A stretch of 64,000 nt of DNA from Opeltia flavorubescens (lineage: Eukaryota; Ascomycota; Lecanoromycetes; Teloschistales; Teloschistaceae): NCBI GenBank assembly GCA_000442125.1, contig KE546966.1:1345954-1409953 (forward strand). The letters run 5' to 3'. This document shows positions 45,701-54,422 of the stretch, in pieces. The notes under the pieces are model-generated. The model worked only from the letters and a program-made list of their open reading frames with translations. It did not search any database and was not told the origin of the DNA. Position 1 is the stretch's first letter. Every line of letters begins with the position of its first letter. A program made the position numbers and the translations under genes.

Positions 45701-46361
45701 GGGCTGGCTGAGCCTCACGCTGAATAATCATCGCAGCGCTACGTCTTTGGTAGGCATATAGCTCCGTTCGTAAACCCGGAATGTTCTCGGTGTCATCAAG
45801 TAAAGAAGAAATGGCATGACTTGAATAGTCGTACGAGGTAAAGGAAAAAGGTTTTGGAGAGGGTAGGGTATTGAAAATATAAAATAACGAATCGTTGTTC
45901 TCTGGGTGTGGTTCACGTTCGATTGGATTATCTTTAGGCCGATCCAAGTCTTTCGTACCTTCCCATGCTTCGGCTGACACATCTAGGTACCTCATCAATA
46001 CCTTGACACGCTCCCAATCCTTTGCATTTCTTTCAACATATCGTCCCCCAACATCTGAGGGTAAGATATAAAATCTAACATGGACTAGATCAATATCATG
46101 AGGGTGCTTGCGGGCGAAGGTTCGAAGCCATCCTAAACATAAAAGGGCCCAGACTGAGGTATGGAACTCCCTGGCCTCATTGGCTAGGGTAGAGCTGCCA
46201 TGGATGTCCTCAGGGTAATGCTCCTCCCACTGATTACCCAAGATCGATTCACCATCTGATGGAAGGGTCAGAGCTCCAAGGGGTAAGTAATTTCCAAGAT
46301 CGTTCAAAAATTCAACATGTGGCGTGGTGAAGGAATATTGTGGACGCTTGATATTGACCAT
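42759..46361 (-). CDS. SNF2-family ATPase, single exon
   Basis: 1200 aa. DNA-dependent ATPase of the SF2/SNF2 group, presumably nuclear. Motif I AETMGLGKT (about 263-271), motif II DEGH (about 478), SGTPSSG (about 508), then in the C-terminal lobe the strand ILLMDVHQAAHGL with FVNPVWQPTVEAQAIKRAHRIGQKR (motifs V-VI, about 1040-1075). Between motifs Ia and II is a compact cluster of six cysteines (CLKNRCSCTDTVCCRC, about 444-460) that could bind zinc. A classical RING is not visible, which separates it from Rad5/Irc20. A long insertion with Lys/Ser-rich sequence (about 820-960) splits the two lobes. It probably has a role in chromatin or DNA repair; the exact orthologue is not clear. A 3.6-kb exon without introns is unusual here. 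Confidence 0.85.
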   Translation of the reverse strand: MVNIKRPQYSFTTPHVEFLNDLGNYLPLGALTLPSDGESILGNQWEEHYPEDIHGSSTLANEAREFHTSVWALLCLGWLRTFARKHPHDIDLVHVRFYILPSDVGGRYVERNAKDWERVKVLMRYLDVSAEAWEGTKDLDRPKDNPIEREPHPENNDSLFYIFNTLPSPKPFSFTSYDYSSHAISSLLDDTENIPGLRTELYAYQRRSAAMIIQREAQPARALDPRLEEINCPTGGIQFYDRTTGAVSRYPKYYEEAKGGILAETMGLGKTLICLAAILATKGHWPQIPPQYSLEQRPLRLRVGSLLDMAAAAANQERIPWRTHFQRMSSQGDNFDNCRRVLERNVPSYTIPPPEARRSRRPTTERPGQIIGLCATTLVVVPLNLFSHWRNEIATHIEDGVLDVLYVDSNDVSMPLARELQSYDIILLTKARLEEEMSLTSCLKNRCSCTDTVCCRCSAHSNVPYSSPLANLHFFRIIVDEGHDFSSFSRKSNAVFALQSLHVDRRWIVSGTPSSGLLGVEASTATLESLSGVGDRDSLLVREILESRRNRGADLCLEPGVRKSALLQERKDLEKLGSIVVDFLDLRPWANGKEGNDVASWRQYILPNEHGQRKPHSLRKVLETLVIRHRIEDVEKDIKLPPLHNRTVYLEPRWHDKLSLNLFIMNLAVNAVTSERADQDYMFHPKNRASLNQLITNLRYSGFYWTAFTEEEVSKSIEVSRKYLEDKSTSGPVKEGLGNLRDGDLGYLRRAIHIGETVLACPSWRAFSTAHELGLYIDDFPKDAREAWSLTKDTPGKLMITGAPQMSKAQNFVDSHLYASDPASGLGVLGKTTMDKLWQSVQTKPAKTTEDKNDKVSPQSSPQKRGNAIVSTSIQKPPTMGKRTISRVKASSSRRRTSNQEICEPRTDDQRPFSSIQPQPLKSALKSSSRKQVVEPFESGSVLSKTRLSGTASAKLSYLLDRITVLHESEKILVFYEGDNIAFYIAQTLELLGIQFLIYTGSLSALRKSAYITTFNTTETFRILLMDVHQAAHGLHIAAASRVFFVNPVWQPTVEAQAIKRAHRIGQKRPVFVETLVLKDTLEDQMLRRRKNMSAQEHHKAEKSLLDDDIMEQVIQDADFIPLLPEEMKNIENQMAPLQNPQTLFGRVSAGFSGSHDSDKDLIFPEGMQFPNHKRKAGDGGVSSLKSFMASKQKKVAVGV

Positions 46362-46695
46362 TATTCAGCTACGACGGACCTTGCTGCAAGAGCGAGGGGC
46401 ATGCCAGTGTATCGACGGTTACAGGCAGCGGAAAGTGAGTGATAGGATATGAATGAGCTGAATTAGGCAACTACAGACGGCGCATGTCGCCCAATAGGGA
46501 CTAGTCGCATTCTAACTTGGTGTTCTGAGGTGAATGAGGTAGTCGGACAGGCCTTCCTCCATGAAAATCGAAACTACATACCAAAACATGACACTGGTCG
46601 GAATATGATCAATGGCTACACTCAGATTCCTACAGCACCAGCCTTCATGTACTTTTCCAGTTTTATAACGAGCTCGCACAAGTTTAGTTCTGATA
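46362..46695. promoter_or_regulatory. Divergent spacer between SNF2 gene and cyclin gene
   Basis: 334 bp, presumed shared promoter. A missing first exon of the cyclin gene could lie here, but no frame with cyclin-box character joins in phase. Confidence 0.4.
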
Positions 46696-47629
46696 ATGCC
46701 CATCCCCAAAGATCCATTCGCTTTCACAGATGCAATGGTTGACATACTCCGGCTGTAAGTCCTTAAAGATCAGTTTTCCTACACAGTCTGATAGCCATCA
46801 TAGTCCTGATGAAACCCTTGCAATGTCATGCATCTACCTCAACAAATACCTCCGCTTCCACCGCACATCACAGACCCCCAACCCATTAGACTCGTACGTC
46901 AGTCAATCGACTCTCAACTTCCACTCAAGCGACCATGCTAATGCATTACTCCTTTCTCCTACAATCTAGACCCTCTCCCTCGCAACACTCTCCCTAGCTT
47001 CCAAATCCACAGAGTCTCCCCGCCGCCTATCTTCCATCCTTCTCCCCGCTCATCGTCTTCTTCATCCTTCGTCTACCCCGAACTCACCACCCCTGGTCAT
47101 CCCGTCTCAGAAATACGATAACCTCCGCGCGACGCTCGTGCAGGCTGAATTGATTATCCTCCGTGTACTTGGCTTTGAATTGAGATTACCTTCGCCGATG
47201 GAGTACCTGCATCGTTATCTCGAGAGAGCGATGGAAGATGCTGAAGCTTCGGGGGAAGATTATGATGCATGGGATCGAGAAGAGAGGGAGGAATACGGTG
47301 TAGTTGATGGGATTATGGAAACAAGGGTGGGGAAAATGTGTAGGGAAAGGGCGATTGGGGCGTAAGTCTTTCAAATTTTACCCTAGTATTTTGGCTGGAG
47401 AACAGGGGCAAATTATTCCGGTGCTGATAAGGGGCACAGTTGCAAGGACTATCAGCTTGCGAATCTTTTTCCTGCGAGAACAGTTGCATTAGGGGTGGTT
47501 CATATGGTGCTGGAGGACAGGGGATTGAGGATCGACGTTGAAATGAAAGAATGGGTCAAGGATATTGGGAGTGGGAAGGTAGACATTGAGGATCTCGAGG
47601 AGGTAATCGAGACAATGAAGAAGATTTAA
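46696..47629 (+). CDS. Cyclin-box protein
   Basis: Exons 46696-46754, 46804-46897, 46970-47361, 47440-47629 (introns 49, 72, 78 nt) keep frame and give 244 aa. Cyclin features: LPDETLAMSCIYLNKYLRF (helices 1-2), DSY|TLSLATLSLASKSTES with the family's ...A(S/C)K(S/V)xE-type element, and RATLVQAELIILRVLGFELRLPSPMEYLHRYL, the canonical E...L..L.F.L..P.P..YL turn. The C-terminal half carries a second, weaker helical repeat (ANLFPARTVALGVVHMVLEDRGL). It most resembles the small transcription/Q-type cyclins, which pair with a CDK, but I cannot fix the class. The start is uncertain, because the N-terminal helix before the first box seems short and an upstream exon may exist. Confidence 0.7.
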
Positions 47630-47843
47630 GATGGCTCTAGATACTGCAGAGATTGAATTTGCTTTAGCAAGCTTAGCTTGCTAATCGAATTGACAATTCG
47701 AAAGAAATTATGCAATTTTATCTACTTATCCCAACCTTCATCTACAAATTATCCTTCAACATGCGTCGTCAGCGCCAAAGCCCCATTACCACTTGAAACA
47801 TCTAATCCATAAGTTCTCCAAGCCTTTTGCAAATACCCACTGA

Positions 47844-50039
47844 TTAAATCCCACTCCTCCCCCTCATCCATTCCCCAACCTCAAATCCCACCCTCCTCAA
47901 ACTTCCCTCCATGATCTTTCCTCCCTTCTCAACTTTCACAATCACAGCCCTCGCATCCTCCAGCCTTACATCCACATCAACTCCATTATTCTTCCTGCCC
48001 TTCTGCTCCAGCGTTGCAGCCTCGTCGTGAGCTTTAATCACGATCGTGATATCCGGCCCGACGATTCCACGCCACATGCTCGCCATCCACTGCCAGTGGT
48101 CTGTGGGGGCATAATTGTCATCGATAGGGATGTGGCACGCCGAAGCGTCGGTCTGCGTCAGCTGGTAGGAAGGGACAAGAGCGACCGGCAAGATTTTATC
48201 CGCACCCGATTCTTTTCGCCCTCCCATCTCGGTACTCGATGCCGAAGCTGGCTCAGCGAGGGTGGAGCTGGGAGTACCGGTGGATGGGGTGCCCTGCTCA
48301 CGCATTGCCAGTCTGGTCCTTGCGGGAAACGATTTCGGGGACACGGCTGGAGAAGAATTGGCTGAGGTGCTGGCTTCCGGGGTGGATGTGATGTACGTTT
48401 TGAGTTCCGTGGATAGGGTGGAGTACTTTGCCATGCTCAGGTGGCAGCTCTCAATAGAACTTGCAGACTGCTCCTCGCTCTTGGAAGTCTCGCCTTCTTT
48501 TGATTCTTCTGCGGCGGAGGGCGGCTGGAACACTTTGACAGCGTGCGAGGGCGTGAAGACGGTGTTGAGGTATGCTGTCATTTGCTCTATAGCCGCAGGT
48601 TCCTGTCCATCGATTGAGATAATGAAGCCTCGAGTGGCGAAGGCGGGAGATGCTGGGCTGGGGTTCGCAAGCGGCGGGGAGATCTTAGAGAGGATACGGA
48701 TTTTGTTTAATGTTGGGATGGACATCACCATGGCCTCGACTGACTTAGCTTGCGTTGAATGGCCGTGCGACGCTGTGTTCTGAAGAGGTGGCAAGATGAG
48801 TGAAGAGTCGGGTGGATGTGCGACAGGATGAGGGCGTGGTGGCGGACCCATTGCAAAGGTTGGTGAGTTCATGAAGTCCGGTCGAGGGAGTGACTCTCGT
48901 CGCCTTGGGAAGGCAAAAGGAGTTGCTGGTCCATTCGCAATGCGTGGCGGAGCTATGTAATGTGCCCCAGCGACACGGCGGCGTTTAGCATCAGGGCTCA
49001 GAGGAAAATCTGCATCTTCAAGCCTTCTGAAACGTGGTGTGGCAAGCCCCAAAGCGGTGATGTTATTACTGAGATCTCTGTTGCGGTGCAGAAAGCCGTT
49101 GCCTGGGTTGGTCAAGGGCGGGCTACCTGCCCCTTGTAAGAACTTCTTCGCACTGGAACCGGTAGAGGGCGTTGAAGGCGGACGATTGGCAGAATATGGG
49201 GTTCCTGGGCCGGCTGGTGATGCTGACGTTGGAATGCCAGCGCTGATGATCGTACTCGGGGTGTTCATGCTCCGTCCGCCACATTTAGGACATCTACGGT
49301 TCTCGGAGTCAAGTGAGTTTGTTGACGGGTTAGAGCCTGACGAAATACTGTTGTTTCTCCCGTTTCGTCGTGGCTGATACCGGTAGTCGGGGTATTGCCG
49401 TTGATGCCGGATTTTCTCCTCCTGCAATGAAGATCAGTGTTGCTACATAGGCAAAAAGAAAGCTTTAGTCATACCTCTGCTAGGTTCTTCCAATGAGCTT
49501 TGACTTCAGGGGCCGATTGCCTCCAGTGGTCGCCGATAACTTTCGAGATTTCCGGATTCGCTAAGCCTGGATTTTGTGCTACAACGTGCGCTTGGTGGTG
49601 TTGGCGATAAAGAATAAAGGCTATACATCCATCGTCAGCACAGAGACAAGATACCACTTGAGGACCTGGACACACCGTTTCTTGGTCTAGGGACTTTAGG
49701 ATCTGGCTGGCAAAGACAGATTGAGCTTGGAGCATTCCATCTGGAGCTCTCGTCGGTAGCTGAATCTGCACCTGGCTGCGACGGATCTTTGGGCGACGTA
49801 GGGAGATCTTCCAGTGAAGCATCACTTGGCTGCGAAGACAAGGCTCTGTTGACGGTAGGAGAGAGCTCGGATGCACCAGAAATCCGGCTCCCGACTTGGT
49901 CGTCGGTCAAATTGGTCTTATCACTCTTGTCTAACATGATTCTATTCTGTAGGAGGGTGTCTCGCCTGGGTAGCCACTGAGCTGGTTGATGTGGGTTGGA
50001 AAGCGCTGGAGGAGGGGGCAGTACTCGATGGTAGGACAT
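47844..50039 (-). CDS. HMG-box transcription factor (MATA_HMG type)
   Basis: Exons 50039-49676, 49620-49475, 49421-47844 (introns 55 and 53 nt) give 695 aa. The HMG box (about 114-190) is spread over all three exons: PRPRNAFILYRQHHQ, then NPGLANPEISKVIGDHWR, then EEEKIRHQRQYPDYRYQPRR. This matches sequence-specific fungal HMG regulators such as S. pombe Ste11, Podospora PaHMG5 and yeast Rox1, which control mating or other programmes. The remaining sequence is Ser/Pro/Thr-rich and disordered, with one CPKCGG motif soon after the box and a folded-looking C-terminal region (about 590-690). It is not the mating-type locus itself: no MAT neighbours such as APN2 or SLA2 are seen. Confidence 0.88.
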
Positions 50040-50636
50040 TGGGAAAGAAGAATGGGAAGAGAATACATTGATGTACAGGAATGGGCGAGCAGAGAATGGC
50101 CGCTTTGAGGCACAAAGATGGGATCATCTATGTGGATTGTTCATGACAGATGGATGGAGCAGGAGCAGGAAATGCTTTGTCGACCAGGACCATGACCATT
50201 TAGCGCGGGCGGTCATGATGTCGTTCATCCTTTGTCCTGTAAATGATGCTAGTATCGGAGCCTGAATGGTGGAAATTGATGCTTGCGGATACGGAGTGAA
50301 GGTGCGGTGGCTAGCGTTAGGGAAATGGTGAAAGAGAAGTACTTTTTCTTTGTTAAATTGTTTTAGTTCCCTTCAGCCGGACACGGAAGTCGGTCTGCTT
50401 GAGACATGACTATCGCATTCTTGCATGGCCATCTAACCAAAATGCATTCCAACAGTATCCAATAGCGGCCCATCTGCCCTGCGAACTGCGAACAGATGAT
50501 ATCCTTACAATGGCAGCCTGCTTTAGCCAGATCGATCCCATCGGCCTCGTTGGGAAGATTCGAGATGTGCGATCGATTCGATCGACATAATTTAATAGAT
50601 AGCGATATCTTATTTATTTTGTTTGCTACTTTCACT
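50040..50636. other. Spacer between minus-strand genes
   Basis: About 600 bp: HMG-gene promoter and SGNH-gene 3' region, with AT-rich sequence at 50590-50630. No gene seen. Confidence 0.45.
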
Positions 50637-51987
50637 TCATCTCGCCGACGGCTTCTTGGCGGAAACGGCTGATGATTCCGGCGCTCTGGACTCATCGGGT
50701 TGTTCATGAGCGAACCAGGAGTCTCCATGACTTTCAGCGATGTCTTGTGCGATACCTTGCCCGATCATCTTATGTGCTTCGGGTCCCAGGTGCATTTCGT
50801 CCCTACAACGCTGTTACTTCGGAAAGTCCACTGGGAAGTTCTTACCAAAAGTGGGAGACGTTACCAGAATAAATATTTGTGAGGTTCCGAACATTTTTTA
50901 GAGCCAGCTATATTCTGAACATTACTGGGAGATGTTGTCTCATCGCTACCGACACAGCCAGAATGTACGCTCTTCCATGGGGACCCGCTCTTTCCGAGGC
51001 CGTTGTGGTCGGACATGTCTCCAATAACAAGTTGTGCTTCGCGGACCTGATCGAGCATCCACTCATTAGTGTTGTAGATGTATATTTGACCCTTGTTCCA
51101 ATTCGACGCTCTCATGTCTAATGCCGCGTTCCACTGTTTGACGAGCTGGACAGCGTTGCGCTGATCCTCGGCGGTGTGGTCTGATCCAGCAGGCCCCGTT
51201 CTCTTCGTCGACCATCCAGGCAGGAAAGTCGGATCCATAGCCTCGGGAAGGATGATCTTTGCACCCATCGGCCAATGATCCGCGATAATACCCAATTGCT
51301 CGAAAAGTGTATCCATGCTCTGGCGAATCGCCTCGGAGGCAGCGTCACTGGTCAGCTGCGAATAGTACCAAATGTCCCAGAGGGAAAACCAAACAGTGAA
51401 GATGGTCCCTCGCTTTTCTTTATCCCGCATCCGACTACTAGTGTATTGCTTCTTTTCAAATTTCAGCCATTGCGCAACTTGAGTCTTGAGGTCGGACAAC
51501 ATGGTGACATCGCCGTGTTCAGCACCCAACGTTCTGTTCAGTATTGAAGCGTCGACGACTGCGCCTCTGAGGTCTGTTGTCAGAGCCGAAGGAAGAGATC
51601 TCGCGAAGTTGTCATGGTGATTGCATTTGATCTGGCCTACAGTCAGCCAGCGGCTTACATCTCGCGCAAGCTTAGGCCACTTGCAGCCAAGCATAACCAT
51701 TCGGTCCAAACGGGTCCTTGCGCATCCTCTTTTACGGGCACCAATTTCTTGGCTGGCAGATCGATGGGATATTGGAGATTGTCGCTCCACGAGTCGCCGA
51801 AGGCAATCAGTCGACGGGGCGCATCACTCCAAGCGCTCCTCAATTCGTGTCTAACGTTGACCGATGGTAGATACCAAGCCAAATATGCGAAGCTGCAGAG
51901 GCAAACGGCAATGGCGCCGTGGCTTCTCGTTAGAAGCTTGATCGGGTTATGTTTGAATCCAAGTATGCTAGATGAGGAGACCACCAT
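50637..51987 (-). CDS. Membrane-anchored SGNH/GDSL hydrolase
   Basis: Exons 51987-51685, 51631-50865, 50802-50637 give 411 aa. An uncleaved anchor span lies at about 25-43. The SGNH blocks follow: block I FGDSWSDN with the nucleophile serine (about 62), NFARSLP after the first junction, a long insert, WFSLWDIWYYS in place of the usual block III GxND, and block V DEMHLG (Asp-His pair) at the start of exon 3. The product should be an esterase/lipase or polysaccharide deacetylase facing the secretory lumen or outside. The first intron (51632-51684, 53 nt) has a GC donor (gct|gcaagt) and a good branch site (ggctgac); a nearby gtaagc would leave only 22-27 nt and break the frame. The last exon is short and easily missed. 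Confidence 0.8.
51632..51684 (-). other. GC-AG intron of the SGNH hydrolase gene
   Basis: Donor gct|gcaagt, branch-like ggctgact, acceptor gccag|atc. Removal joins WLCLA to IKCNHHDNFARSLP in frame. This is the second GC-donor intron in the window. Confidence 0.65.
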
Positions 51988-53647
51988 CGCCAAGAGTAGA
52001 AAAATAACGAAGACGTATATACAGCAAAGAGCAAGCTAATCGAACAGCATCCGCAGAATCTTTGTAGTAGTATTCGCAAGAGATTGAGTAATCAAGTACA
52101 ATGCAGAGGAGAAACCACGTTAGATGCCAGCATTCTAAGCGTTGGTCTATTAGAAGGCAATATCAGGGTGCAAGATGAGACGCCTGTTGCAGCTGAAGAA
52201 CCAGGTTTGAGTGCCACGCATGCCTAGAGCTAAAAGCTGCATAGGGCAGCAGAAAGGGTGGCGCAATGCTGTCGGTGCCGCAGAATCGATGCACCAACTT
52301 CGGCTCTGCTTTCCCTGGACCCTGTGTTGGTTTCGAACCATATGTTGGTGGACAACCTGTGCTCTACCCAGCCATGACGACGAGGAGACTGCGCTTTCAG
52401 CCATATCAGACTTGAGGCCAGCTGACTGTGATGATTTTATAGCAATTCCATCTACTCGTATTGGGAGATCGATCTCTATAGTCCTGGAAATTTTCGGCAG
52501 GAAACGTTGTTCGACAACGTATGAGTGAGACTGCTGTGACTCCAACAACGACGATGTCTATGCTTCTTATCACAGCTTGTGTTTCACGCACAAACAGTAA
52601 ATAAGCAGTACACCTTGTAGCGCTTTGCGTTCAACGATTCAACAACCTTTCTTCACAATGGCGAGCTTCTCAATTTAGAATTAGTCAACGATTTCAATTC
52701 ATCTCTTTTTTTTCGATATGTCACTCGCATCATTCTATCCGAATACATATGTAAAAACACGACATTATTGAACACACTTTTTCTCTTTCTATCGCTTCTT
52801 GATGCAGCCTCGCTTAGCAGGATCGTCCTCATGAATTCTACGTTGAAGTTTTGTCTTCCCTTCTCCTCAAGTTGTAAGCTTGGAATTGCGTACTGATTGC
52901 TCCTTCCAACCACATTTGGAAGCCACGACCTAGGGCCATGTTCTTACTTTGTTCTTCTGCTATCGTGTATAAATTACCAACCAGGAGTACTGCGATTTCT
53001 GAACGAAACCTTCAATCCAGCATACGCTCTTTCCCGACATCATGGCAAGGTCCATAGTCTTATTGGCCTTCTCTTTCGAGACGATACGACATCCTTATTT
53101 GGAAGGGCTTGTAGCAGCCTCTGGCAAGGGCGCTGCCTGTTTGGTAGAGGAATTAGCAGCAAACAACAGCGATGATTATCATTGACGCAAACCAGTCAGC
53201 TAGAGTTGGCAATGAGATCCGGGAGTACAGAGTGAAGAGGTGTTTTGGAAGGTGCTCTGTGCAACGTCTTGAGAATCCCTAACCTTCGTTCCACGTATCT
53301 GTTCAAATCACCTTGAGATGTCAATGCACGAACTTGTTTGCCTCGTTCTCAAAATTTTACAAAAAGCTGGTCATCCTCTGTTTCCAGCATATCTTTTTCT
53401 ATCTAACAAGCAAAACAACCCTTGTCAGACCACCATATCCCCTTTCTTCAGAGACAAGAAATTATTTCGTCCCTACATCTTCAGCATTCGTACCCCGTCA
53501 CCGTCATTGGAGCATATAGGCTATCCTTCCAATTTGGTTTCGCCCAGGGACCGATTCTTCCAAGGTTAAGACAGTCTGCCTTTTCCTCTTGCCTACTAGT
53601 CCCACCGCTCAGTCCCTTTGAGAAAGACCATTGACACCGCAGCACTG
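51988..53647. other. 1.66-kb divergent spacer
   Basis: Between the SGNH gene and the small CxxC protein. Frames of up to 132 codons (52150-52548, minus) show no domain, and T-rich runs occur at 52690-52760. Nothing is supported here. Confidence 0.45.
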
Positions 53648-53932
53648 ATGTCGAACACTCAACCCACCACCTCCAAATGTCCCGTTTGCGAGGGGCCCAT
53701 CCCTACAAACCCTAATGGGCCCACCTTGAGCAGCCTTTGTAAACCATGTTTGTCGGAAAATCAAAAGCGTGTCGAGGAAATAACTCGCGACATCAAGAAC
53801 GAGGAAGAGAATTATAAGGATCAAAATACAGAAGCTACGAGGCTGCAATCCAAGCAAAGGCTTTTGGTGTTGAATAGGAATTTGGAGAATTACCAAAATT
53901 CGTTGCGTGACTATGGCCCGAGGGCAATATAG
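53648..53932 (+). CDS. Small CxxC / coiled-coil protein
   Basis: A single frame of 94 aa from the ATG at 53648. The N-terminus has two CxxC pairs (CPVC near residue 11 and CKPC near 31) separated by 16 residues, a spacing fit for one zinc ribbon-like knuckle. The rest is a charged helix (about 38-85) with a coiled-coil heptad feel and many Glu/Lys/Asn. A C- and T-rich leader precedes the start. No family is recognised; it could be a short zinc-binding adaptor, or the first exon of a longer gene. Confidence 0.5.
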   Translation: MSNTQPTTSKCPVCEGPIPTNPNGPTLSSLCKPCLSENQKRVEEITRDIKNEEENYKDQNTEATRLQSKQRLLVLNRNLENYQNSLRDYGPRAI

Positions 53933-54422
53933 AAAGACTGAAATTGCTAGCGGCATTCGTAAGGAGGATATGCTTCTCGAATTTGGAGATGATCGTTCAC
54001 TACAGGAGAGGATAGTCGCTGACTTTCTAAGACTAGAGATAAGGGCTAGCACGTTTAACACACGCCAATCCTATTCTGCACATTCGTCTCCAATACACTT
54101 CGTACACCGAATGACTCTTATATGTAGTAAAGATCTCGAACCTGCAAGTTGAAAGACAACGCCGGGTATATCATGCATGTCCTGGAACCCAACAATCCGC
54201 AGAAGAAGCTTTTAAGTGAACGCCGACCTCAATGCACTCGTGTCATCATGCATATGATACAAAGGATTTCGCTTCATGCTTCAACGATGCTTCTTCTTGT
54301 TGGTGGACAGACAATCCCATTTTTCGCACTGTACACCATGTACGCGTCAATGCATGAGGAGCAAAAAGGAGAAAGGAAATGTTTTCCAGAAATCACCATG
54401 AGCTCAGTATCCGTCTTCAACC
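53933..54422. other. Convergent 3' spacer
   Basis: About 490 bp between the small CxxC gene and the utp5 stop. No coding signal. Confidence 0.45.

Noticed and set aside
48000-50039. Mating-type locus, because of the MATA_HMG-type box
   Set aside because: No MAT1-1 gene and no APN2 or SLA2 neighbours; the protein is much longer than MAT1-2-1 and fits the Ste11/PaHMG5 type better.
52150-52548. 132-codon minus-strand frame in the SGNH-CxxC spacer
   Set aside because: No motif, and the opposite strand is equally open, which suggests composition rather than coding.
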